Shown here in pieces: positions 11,801 to 23,800 of a DNA stretch of 64,000 nt. A program made the position numbers and the translations under genes. Source of the DNA: Cryptomeria japonica. Taxonomy: Eukaryota > Streptophyta > Pinopsida > Cupressales > Cupressaceae. The stretch covers positions 193,151,619 to 193,215,618 of the forward strand of contig NC_081410.1 of NCBI RefSeq assembly GCF_030272615.1. The letters run 5' to 3'. Below the pieces are notes generated by a model that saw nothing but the letters and a program-made list of their open reading frames with translations, did not search any database and was not told the DNA's origin. How positions within the stretch are numbered: the first letter of the stretch is position 1; every line of letters starts with the position of its first letter.

Positions 11801-14800
11801 CTGCAATTTCTTCTTCGGTAAGGAGGACATCGTCACTATCATTTTGTTCATTCATGGTCCAATCACCATGTGGATCAATTTCATGCAAGTCAATGGCCTC
11901 ATGTGAAACACCCTCCACTTGTCTAACTCGAAGGCGAAGGTTGTACTGAACAAATACTAGATCATTGAGCCACGTTTGTGACAATCTATTTCTCTTCTTT
12001 GTGTGAATGCTCTCAAATACACTCCAATTTCGTTCACACCCAGAAGCATTGCATGGCTGAGACAAAACACGGATAGCTATCTTTTGAAGATTAGGTGTGC
12101 CAGCACCATAATTCTCCCACCATAAATCTACAAAAAACATTTAGAAATATTAGAATTGAGAAAAAAATGTAACAATCAAGTTTGTAGGTTTTTTCTTGCA
12201 CTATTGAACTAAGTTACTAAATTTTTTACCTGGTTGTTGTTTTCCTCTCCTATCAATTGCTAGTTGTGATGAGAAGAGTCTTCCCTTTGCACTTTTGTAG
12301 ATCTTGAACAATGAACATTTCCAAATTCAGAAATAGATAGTCAAAGTGTCAAACTCAAATTCAATAATTAACATTTCCGAATTCATAAATAAAGATAGAG
12401 CAATTGCAAATGTCAAATCTCACCTCCAACTCATCAAGAACCTTGTCTCTCAACTCAGGATCAGGTGTCATGTTATCAATGCATGTAATAACACCTGCCA
12501 TGACCTCCTCATCAGTCCTAAATGAATCAGAGAAGTAGAATTTCGGGTTTAAAAAGTAGGCGAAGGCATGTATCGGTTGGTGGAGTTGGTTTGTCCACCT
12601 ACGATCAATGATGCGCCAAAGGATTTCACATTTTCTTGTATTTCCACGATAGTAATGTGAAATGGCCTCTTTGGCCCTATCCATGGCCTTATAAATGAAA
12701 CCCATTGGCATGCCCTCTCCATCCACCATACGAAGAACCCTTACCAAAGGTTCTGTCACCTAAAAAAATGAAAACAAATTTTAAATTAGTACAAAATCAA
12801 CCCTTAAAAAATAAAATCAGCAAATAGACAAGATTGTATAAACTTTACTTTTGTGTTTGTTACTTACCGTAGTCAACTCCTCTCCACTTTTATTGAACCC
12901 TTCATCAAAAACAATGCTCACAATCTTCTCTGCTTCAAGTCTTTTGGAGTATGTAGACCCCAACCAAGCATTTGACACAAACATCTGCTTAAGATGAGGA
13001 ATGACACTAAGAATGCTCTGCAAAGTGATGAAGTGGCTAGCAAATCGTGTCACTCCAGGTCGCACAAGGCCCTTGCCATTTGTGTGTTTTCTCATCAAAG
13101 CAAGCACCCAAGTATGGTTGTAGATGAATTTGGTGACACTTCTTGCATCTTCAACCACCTTCTTCACCCATCCAATCTTCCCAATGTCCTCTAGCATCAA
13201 GTCCAAGCAATGTGCAGCACAAGGACTCCATGTAATCGAAGGATGCCTCTCCATAAGCATTCTACCTGCAGATACATATGCAACTGCATTATCTGTGATA
13301 ATTTGGACAACATTCTCAACTCCAACTTCCTGAACCACACCATCCAACAGATTACACAAAGTCTTTGCATTTTTTATTTCATTTGAGGCATCAACAAACT
13401 TTATGAATACCATTGCACCATTTGAAGCCACCAAGAAGTTGAGAAGAGTCCTATTCCATCCATTTGTCCATCCATCAGATAAAATGCTACATCCTTTTCT
13501 CTTCCAATACCTTTTTTGATCATCAACCACACCTTGTGTATTTTGCACAACTTTCTCTAGCAATGGCCCATTGAAGTCATAACCTGTTGGGGCCTTAAAC
13601 CCTTACTCGCAACTGTTACTGCATTAACAAAACCTTCCCAATACACATTGTTTGCTGCATTGAAAGATAGATTATCCAAAAGTTTGAAGCTGCTATCCGT
13701 GCTTGTTCATGCTTGTTCAAGTGAAGGTTGTGCACCTGGAACATTGCGTGGTACAAAAAAATTAGGGTCTGATCTAACAGGAGTGCCACTAGTCTCACCC
13801 TCATTGTCACCAAAAGATGAAAGTGACTGATGACCCCGAGTGTGACCAATGGGACCCGAAGTGGACAATGTGGGATTCATTGCAGCTGCCATGGCTTCTC
13901 TTGTTTTTTGCCTTTCTTCCTTATGCATATCATTTTCAGCAAGAATGGCCTTCATCTCTCTAATAATTTCAGGAGTTGATTTGGGGCATGCCTCCACACC
14001 ATATCCAGGTATTTGTGCAAGGTGGCATTTTAATCTATTGATTCCACCAGTCATCCATTTTGTACATTCGGTGCAAGTGACCTCCCCCTTTTTGCTTCCT
14101 GCAATCCCATATTTCCATGCTTTATCTCTTTGTCTTCCTGACCTTGGGGTTGCCCTTGGAGTTGAACTTGCCATTGCTGATTTAACATGAAAATAAAAAA
14201 ATCAGCAGGGTTTTATGGAAAATCAACAAAAAAAATGACAATGAATCATTTGGGAAAAATAGCATTCAAAAACAAGAAAAAAAAATGAGGAAATAACTTA
14301 GGAAAGGAAATAGAAATTTTTTTGGCAGCATATCTCCTTGTTTTTCAAGATTTTTTTGAGTTTCAAAACATTGAAATGATTCAAATGAAAAAAAAAGAAA
14401 GAGAAAAAATCCTTACCTATATCTCTCTTGCTGATTTTTTCTTCTTCCCTCTACTCCTTCAAACCCTACAAACCTGCTATAACCAAAGAAAAACAAAAAT
14501 GATGTGAAAAATTAAAAAAAAAAGCTGTGTTTTAACCCTTTACGGGTGTAATTTCTGGGTCCGCGAGTCCCTGCGAAAGACTCGCGAGTCCGAGCAAAAG
14601 ACTCGTGCGATTCTTTGTGAAAGACGCGCGAGTCTTCCGTAGGGACTCGCCTCACGAGTCCTTGGCGAGTTGACTCGGGGCTCCCAAGGACTCGCGAGTC
14701 CGTGATATTTTAAACTATGGTACAATCAGATTACCTTCCTTGACTATGAGAAGCCTATTTATAGTACTTGATAGTTGCCAAGTAGAACATGACTATCAAC

Positions 14801-17800
14801 AACCATTGACAAGCCAATAAGTAATTAATATAGCTGGGCAAACATATCAACAAAATGTTACGAAGTCATTATATACTAACTGCACATCCTTCGACAAATT
14901 TCTTAATATGAATTGCATCCTCTAAGATTAGTAGGGAATACAAAAAAATCACTCTTTAGACTATGTTGGCTACATTGAGCATGGTTTGGGTCATTGGTGC
15001 CATACTGTATGAATTGTTACAAATTACCAAGAGGCCTCTATAGGGTTTGTTGAGGAAATTGTACTAAAATAGAATCCCTATGGTAGCAAGAAGAATTACT
15101 TGGCCTAAAGAGTGTTTGTGCAATGGAAGAGTTAAATTCTTCTTGAGAGTGGTGTGGCTCTAGTTCTATAACTGGCTAAAACTCCACTTATTGGAGTGGC
15201 CTTGGCGGGTCTACTACAGTTGGAAGTATAGGTATTTTAGTGAGTGTGGCTTGTATAAGTAATATTCAGTGTGTCAGTAGGAGCACCTAACTGATCAAAC
15301 CAATCTTCTGTGTGGTGGGCCTCATTTGATTGTTGGAGGATAGGTGTGTGAGGAGCAAATGTAGGAGCAAGTGTTTGGCTGCCCTCTAGCTACCAAGGTT
15401 CCCCCTTCTACTCAGTATCCTCTACACTATCTGTATCATCCTCTTTCAAGGTTTTGTATGCTTCTCTCTCTATGTTTTTTGGTGATGCTTCAGCTATCCT
15501 TTATAGCTTCTTCTTGGCTGTTGATATATGTGAACTGTGCTCCTATTGATTTCCATTTGAAGATAAATGAACAACTCAATTCATAGGAACTGGAAGTATC
15601 TGTTTATAGATTGCCATTAGGTAGTGACTGAGTGAGCATTGCATCTAAAAATACCCTAATGGTATGTTGATTCATATAATAGCATGTGTTTGCGGAAAAA
15701 ATATCATACACTCAAGCATATAGCAAATCTCCTCAATTGTATAACTCTCCCTGGCTTAGCCCAATCATATAATTTTTCATCCATATTGCAATCTCAAAGA
15801 TCCATGCAATACCAACCAGCCAGTTCTCAGTAGTGTCCATTACGCAATACCATATTTTTATGGCTAGGTTTTCTTTTTTCTATCCTTTGTTCCATTGTTT
15901 GACTTTCTTGCTACCTTCTAGTTGGTTGTACCTTTCCTGCATAGCGTGTAAACATAAAGTTCCCTTTTGTGCTTGGGTTGGGTTATTGTTAGTGAGCTTT
16001 TGTATTGATAGTCTAGTTGAAGTTGAAGTTACCCTGAACACTCTAAAATTTTTTTTGGGTGTGTAGGTGATTCAAACTTCTTGATCCATGTAGTGCATGA
16101 ATAATTCTTGATTTTTTCCATTAAAGCTAGAAACCTTCCAAACTAGATAAGTTTTGAAGTCCTTAGCACAGAAGTAGGGCATCCATAACATTTTGTCTAC
16201 CTTAATTGTGAAAAGGGAAGTTTTTAGCTCCGCCCATCTTCTTTGTTTACCCTTCAAACCTTTTGATTTTGTTGTTGTTCAACTCTCCCAACACAGGGTT
16301 TCAGGTATTGGCCCTGCCTTTTTTTTCCACTACTTCATTCTCTTTGTATTCTGGGTACCACTTGCTGGGTAGAACTATTTGTACCATTCTTTGGGAAGAA
16401 GTTGCAGCTTGCATTGGAAGGAGCCAACCTTCCCAAGGTGTGTCATACTTCACACAAGCCTCATCTAAGGGTTTAGTTGTTTCTTTCATCAAATTTTTGG
16501 CCTTACAGCTGAGGGTGACATGATGACATCCTTGCATTTTGCTGATTTTTTCCTTTTTCAGCTATAACAGCATTTGAATAAGCAATTTTTTTCACAATAT
16601 AATATTATTGAAATTGTGGCTGCCACTTATTAATCCTATCTTGGGTCTCTAGATTTTGAAGGTTTGCTTGAAACCCTAGAAATGATGATTTGGATCCTTT
16701 GCTAAGTTTAATTATGTGAAGTTATTGAATGCTTTACTTGAAATAAAAATATAATTTAATTATCACCTCTGTTGGGTTTTGCTTTCTATACCGAAGATTT
16801 TGTTGATGTTATAGGGAATGGAGATGCCTATGCTCATATAATTCCACAAATTATTGTGGACCGTACAAGTATAATCTTTTTTCTAGCCATACTTCACTTT
16901 CAGCAACAAATTGTGTTGTACTCGCTGAACCACTGTACTTTATAGTAGCCAAAATCCAAACTTTGCTAACTAGAACCCACACTGTACTGCTGACTAGAGG
17001 TCATACGGTTAATTTGGAATTTGGTCATAGTACAATTAGCAGATTTTCACTCAATTGTTCAACATTACTTCTCTATTTAGAATTTGGATGCCACTCCATC
17101 GAGGCTCCTTGCCACATTGTACAGTTGTTTGCAGGCTATTGCATGGCACAATTATTTTGTTTTTCTGCTAGATGGTTTTCTATTACAAAAAGGAAATTCG
17201 AGTATTAGTCCACTAATTTATTTGCCATTGTACAACCTTTGTTTATGGTTAAATTAGATATTTGTTGTACAGTTGAGGCTGTGGCCACTATCAGTGAAGT
17301 TTACTGTATGGCAAAGCAACTCCAATGTAACCTACAATCGAGCATGGCCATACTATAGATGGTTGCAACTTCAAACAAGGCTGTAAGGGTGATTATCCAA
17401 GGGAGCATATAGCTTTAGAGTAGGCGTACAACTGCAAGAAGCAAGGTGGACCCTACTATAGCATGGGACTGTATTGTGATAGTTGGTTGGACTTTCCAAT
17501 GTTGGGAAATATTTTTTATGGTGTTTCCACACTCTCTATATCACAATTTTGTTTAATCTAAGTTGCTGAATCAACCAATGTTCTTTCCAATTATGGGTAC
17601 AGTATGTCCTGGAATCAAGTATGTCATAGAATCCCTATGGAATTGAATAGGATTTGCTATTTTGGAGGTTGAGACATTTTTGCAACTTACTAGCTGAATC
17701 TGGACAAATTCAATGTTGATGTAGACACTCTATGAAGAAACTGACACAATTCAGTAACTTGGGTGCAATTTTGGTGCTTTTAAAAACTTTTTTGAATGGA

Positions 17801-20800
17801 TAAAAGCTAAAACCTTAGCTGATATTGTTTTGAAAAGTTTAATGTTTTCATATTAGTGTTTCAATACTCCTTCGAGCCTGATAACATAACAAAAAGTTAA
17901 AAGTGAACATTGAACACTGGAAAGGGAAACTTGAAATTTAGAAATCCTATGCAAATGCGATTTTGAAGCATAAAAATGTGTTGTGATTGCTCCTACACCT
18001 TCAACCAGTATAGAATCTCCACCCTCAATCTCTCACCAAGTAAGATTTCTTTTACTAACGGTTGAGAACTTGTACTCTTGAAAGGAAGATCCAGTATGTA
18101 CGCCTTGTTTGTAGCACAATTAGGTGCCTCCTACATGGAGTATGGGGCAGTCTTGTATTACTATAAGCCATCTATAGAGCCAAAAACAAATTGCTTGGTA
18201 TCATGGACTATAAATTTCGATTTCCATTTTCATCATTTAATAAAAATATTATTAAACTGTAAATGTATATCATAACTTTAATAGTAACATATATATTTAT
18301 AATTTTATAATTAAATTTTATATGAAATCATAAATAATTTTAAGAATTAAACTAGTATATTATATATATCATATAATGATAATATAATATTATGAATTGA
18401 AAACTAGTATACGCTATACACATGCAACATTATTAAATATTAATATATATATTTTTCTTAATTTATATATTGCAAACTTAAAGTAAAAGGCCATAAACTA
18501 AATTAAAAATAACTAATAATATAATTGCACTAGTTTTTGAGTAATAAATAATAAATAATAAATATAAAATATTAGTTTTAATGTTTTAAAATATTATACA
18601 AATTTAAAAATTAGACCTTTATTGTTCAATAATTGTTTTCTAAACTTCTTGTAGAGTATAATGCAACCAGTACTTGCTCCATTGGTCAAGCCATATTCTA
18701 AATCGACCCAAGTTCAACTTTATGGATACATGTACAAATAATACAACAAAGAAGGTGTAGGGAGATTTGTTTGGATATGTAGTGTTTGTGATTAGAAGTA
18801 TGCTAGCTTGTGTAGTTGAGTGAACACCTATTTCTGTGCCATTTCTAACATAAGAATCAAAGTATGTTCGAGAAGGAATGGTAAGGTGTGCCACCTCATT
18901 AAATATTAGAATATATTATTGAGCAAGATGAAGTAAATGCAAGAGTTGCCCGTAGTATAAGAATCCTTGAGAAGGGGATCACAAAGGTCCACCTTCTCTA
19001 TCTCATAGTGTCTTCCTTGATGTTGTAGTAGATGGCCACCCATTTTTGGGTAGGAATGAAGAAGAGCTTGTTAATGTGAAGAGAATGAGGGATCATCAGA
19101 TAGGGCATTTGAGAATGATGCTCAAGAGATTGCAAATCAAATTGTTGCGAGATGTCTATGCAAACATTTTGTTCTTCAATTTTGTTTGTTTACCATATTT
19201 GCAAGATATGTTGAGAAAAGCAAATGAGGCTCTAGGAGGGTACTAAAGATTAGATTATGAGAAGGTAACCAATACCTTACAAGCAAAGCAAGTAAAAAAA
19301 TATAAACATTTCATTTGCTCCCATTAAGAATTCATGGAAACAAACATGGGTGTCAATTGTTTTTGATGAATGGAAGGATACAAGAAACGATTGTTGATTA
19401 ATGTGATTGTAGTATTCCTTGAAGAAGCAATCCTTTTGAAAGGTGTGGATTGTGAGGGTTAGGTGATGGATGCACAATTTATTGCCGAATTCTTGTACAA
19501 TGCATCTAGGAAGTGGGTCCTCAAAATGTTGCCTGAGTCATGATGAACAACACAAAGAATTGTAGAGTGTCAAGTATGTTGGTTGAGACATGATTTTCAC
19601 ATATGTTTTGGAAACCTTGTGTTGTCCACTCAGTCAACCTCATGCTACAAAAGTTGGGCAAAAAAGCAAATTGGATCAATCAAATCTATGTTGAGGCTTA
19701 AGAGAACCAAATGTTCATGACAAACCACCATGTTGTAGGTCATTTTTAGATCATTTTCGTGATTAGAGTTGTTGAAGGTAATTGAAAATTTACAATTTTA
19801 ATTTTTATATATTACTTTAGTAACTACTAGTTACTAATCTATTTAAAAAAATTTAAGTATGCTTATAGCTTTCTTCTTTGTTTTTTTTTAATTTTAATTT
19901 TAATTTTTGAATAGGTTGTTGAGATCCAATTTGCATCCAACATAGTTGTCTTGAGACAACTTTTGAAGGTGCAAGAGCCACTTTCTAGCATGGTTAGTAG
20001 CCAAAGTTGATCCCTATGGAGGCAATCCAATGGTGAGAGGGCACCAAATGTAAAGTGGATGATCCTAGATGAAATTTGATAGGACCAAGTGGAATATCCT
20101 CTTAGTTTCATTGATCCCATCATGAGCATGATCCAGTTTGCTGTTATGGATAAGTTATGTTTGGGATTGGTATATGATGACATTGATGCAATTATTGAGA
20201 AAGTAAAATCCATCATAAATAAAAAGGAAAGAAATTTTCTTTAAAGATTTGTAGACAATTTGTGCTGAGTGGTGGAACAAAATGACTACCCCACTACATT
20301 TTATTCCTTTTGCATTGATTCCCAAATTTAAAAACATTAAATTTTGTTATTTCATCAAGAGTTCCGCCATATATAGATGAAAGATTCAATGAAGGGTGTA
20401 GGAAAGAACTTACTAAACTCTTTCTTGATTTTGAAATGGAGGATTTAGTTACAAATAGAGTTTGTTGAGTTTGGAGACGTTAATAGTCAAAGTGGTTTGG
20501 CTCTCTATGACATATATAGGAAGGATGTTCACCTTTGGTGGTACCTCAATAGCCATACATCACCACACCTCTAGACTCTTTTGGTCAAAATTTTATTGCA
20601 AGTTTCTTAATTTTTATTATACTCTCTATATTTGAATTGTTTATTTTTATAGAATTATAAATTATTAATTTAAAATTTAAAATTTAAAATTTGATTCACA
20701 ATTCTTTCACTTTGCTTCATAGGTTGCTAGTTCCTCTTCATGTGAGTAGAATTCGATTACATACTCTATTTGCTTAGTAAAACAAAACCAATTAACAAGT

Positions 20801-23800
20801 AAGGTAGAAGAGCTAATTTATGTGCATTCCAACTTGTGCCTTATTATTCATAGGCAAAATGAGTACAAGGAACGGGGCATAAAGTTGTGGGATGTTGTAA
20901 TAACCCCCCGTGTTCTGAAGTTTTAATTTTCTAATTGAGGGATATTTTTTGACTTATGATTTAATTGCTCTTTATTTATTTTTATTTGATGTTTACAGGA
21001 GAAATATAATGCTAGAAATAAATTGTGAATTGCAATTTAACTATATGATTTAAAACAACAAACTTCACAGTCAAACGTTTTCTTGCTAGAATTAAATTAG
21101 TTAAATATTAACATACCTGAATTGCCTGGAAATAGATAATATATTATTTGCTGATAATATTTGTTGACCAGCTACAAGCAATAATCACAAGTTTGGAAAA
21201 TGATGATCAACCTTGGGTTTTCACGCCTAAAGTGGTGAATTGCATAGTGCATACAAATAAATTCAAACATCCAAGTTTGAGCATGTTGAAGCTAGAATGA
21301 GGGTGGCTGGCTAGGAGAAGATGCACCATCCCTTTTCAGCATTGCTTGGTTCAAAATGTGCCCTAGGAGAGCCATACGCTTCCTCTTGAAACCCTCAAAT
21401 TGGTATGGCTGAAAGTTGCAAAGATACTCCTCTTGAAATGTGCGCAATGAATATTCAGATCTGCCCTTTAGAATGCTTTCAACTTGTAGATCAGCAATCC
21501 CTGAACATATTCTTGAATCCTTTGTCAAATTATGTGAAATTAAGCTCAATTGAAGCCCTTGAATGAAACCTCCTGAAATCAATTCTCTTGGATGATGTTG
21601 CACACCTGCAAGCATTCGAACTCTTGGGAGTTTTTGTTCCCAAAAGCTTGAAATTCTCCAATTACAACAAACCCTTGCTCACAATTTCTCCAACTCTTCA
21701 TAAAGTAATCTTAATAATAAATGAAGAATTGATTGCTTTTTAACTTTTTATATCTTCCTCAAAGGGCATGATTTTTCATGTGCTTTTTTAATCGTTAAAA
21801 AGCACATAAAATATATATTTTCTTGATATAACTTAATATCTCCATGATGGACGTCCAAGTTAGCTAAATACATTGGCTTTATTAAATTATTAAATGCCCT
21901 AGCATTTAATACCCCTTTTAAAACCTTTTAATTTAATTTAATATTATTAAAGCATTTAACTTTAATAATATTTGAATTAATCCCCCAATCATTAATATAA
22001 GCTAAAATAATAATCTTCGGATAATCTGCTAACTCTCAGAAGATCACCAAGGCCTGCCAGATCATCCTGATGCCTTACTACAAATAGTAAGGTTAGACTT
22101 CATCATGCCAATGACTTACTAAAAATAACAAGTATCTATCAAACACTCTAAAAGATTCCTAGAAGGCGATCCATGAACCAACTAGAGAACTAAAGCCAAG
22201 TCTGAGGCCAATTACCCCAAAATAGCATTTACTATAAATAGTAATATGCTAAACATAGGCCCAACTATTCAAGCTTTGAAATTGAAGATGCTACATGTTG
22301 AAGCTGAGAGGAGACTGAAGCCATGACCAGTTTCCAAAAGTGGTGTTTACTATAAATAGTAAGTGCTAAAAATAGCAACTTACTAAAAATAATAAGTCTC
22401 CCAACTAACAAATCGGTGTCGAAATTGTCAGTTACTAAAAATAGTAAGTCTTGGACAAGTTGTCCAAAATCACCCTAACAAGTGTCATTCATCTCCACTA
22501 ATCCGTCTGAACACACTTGCAGCATCAAAATACTCCCCTAACCATGTTGGCATCAACCTGGAGACCAGCACTAGCTGTACTACAAGAGGGCCTCAAAATG
22601 GGGACATTACAGATGTAGATTCAAAGTGAACTGATTTGGACTTTTCAGCTGCCAGACAATCTTCACTTTTTGTGGAGTTGGATACCCAACATACTTTTAG
22701 TCAAATGGTAGTGGAATTTCATGTGATTCTTCTAATGTACCTACATCATTTAATGTCAATGATGAAGTTGATGTTAGTCTTCATGATGACTCATATGATG
22801 TTGATTGCTAATTGTAGCCTTTTAATATTGAACCAATGAACAATAAATTAAAAATATCTATTTCAAGTTTTGACAATTCGATAAAATTAGTATGTTGTAC
22901 TTAATATTTGTAATATTTATGGTAGTTTTGTTTACCATATGCATAATATGCGGTATTCTAACTTTAATTCTTGTCTTTAGGCTGCAAATATGTATGTATT
23001 TATAATTTTTAAATGTTTTTTGTATGGACTTACCCAAACGTGCCCAATGCCCCAAAAAGTTTCTGCAGTACCTGCATACTATACTCACATCCCTAAACCC
23101 ATACCCATTATAATTTGGCAACTTAGGTATAAATGTTTAAGCTTGAGCATGTAAAGGGAGGAAGAATCTTAGAATTGTAAAGAGACACAAGTACAAGTAG
23201 TTTTTTAATACAAGCTTGGAGCTCCCTATACTTATCAGCTATTCTCTTTTTGGGTTGACAATGATGGTTTGATATCTCTTATTTTTGTAAGTGAATGCAA
23301 CTTTGGGCATATATGTTTCCCTAACATTGTTAAGTACTAAGAGAATTCGTTTAAAGGACTTCACTGCATACTTATCTGATTTGTCCTTAAATTTGAGCTC
23401 TATGTTATTTATAAATGTTCATCAAAGAATTAAAATCTGGAGTTGTTAACTTAATTTGTACATGGATGACTGTTGCGCATAGATGATTTTAAGTTTTAGC
23501 AACTCTGAATCTAACTTGACATGATTGTTATTAAGTTTGGAGTTAATGTAATTTTTTTCTATGAGCTGTTATTTATTACAGAAGCTTTAAGATCGTCCAA
23601 TGTTTTGAAATTACTCTGTTCCATTGCGTCTCTATTGTTCTCTCCTTTAATGGTTTCATACTTGTTTCCTTATTTTACTTGTTCACACTCAAATTGATTA
23701 GATTTATGTTATTTTTTCATTTTTTCTTTTCTTTTGCAATTTTAGTATTTTACCAAGCTAGTTTTTTTGTTCATTACCTGGTAATAATTCCTGACGATCA

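Larger units (their letters stand above)
11215..14719 (-). mobile_element. Complete hAT DNA transposon with 8-bp target duplication
   Basis: A 3,505-bp element flanked by perfect 8-bp copies of GTACAATC (11207-11214 and 14720-14727), the duplication size of hAT elements. The ends are imperfect inverted repeats: CATAGTTGAAAATCTC on the left, and CATAGTTTAAAATATCAC reading inward from the right. Subterminal zones are packed with GACTCG / CGAGTC (11252-11300 and 14558-14705), a usual place for transposase binding. It carries one split transposase gene on the minus strand. It sits in the ICDH intron, antisense to the host gene. Sharp ends and an exact duplication suggest a fairly recent insertion. 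Confidence 0.9.
18690..22835 (+). pseudogene. Second, older hAT transposase pseudogene, split by a solo LTR
   Basis: Frame-jumping translation recovers hAT landmarks in order. These are a BED-like WICSVC finger (about 18750); a DUF659 region with [12 protein letters not shown] (19208-19243), INVIVVF and LKGVDCEG (19400-19460), and [20 protein letters not shown] (19620-19675); the middle with FVEFGD...[10 protein letters not shown] (20455-20525); HLWWYLN; and the dimerisation end VASSS...[11 protein letters not shown] (20720-20895). The frame resumes after the LTR as DVDSK and TDLDFS at 22612-22650. Stops are everywhere. It is distinct in sequence from the hAT at 11215-14719. Element ends were not identified. 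Confidence 0.75.

Noticed and set aside
22636-22839. 67-codon ORF with a Met- and Leu-rich, membrane-like end
   Set aside because: It is the decayed C-terminal end of the hAT pseudogene after the LTR; the hydrophobic run comes from a frameshifted GATGAT-like stretch.
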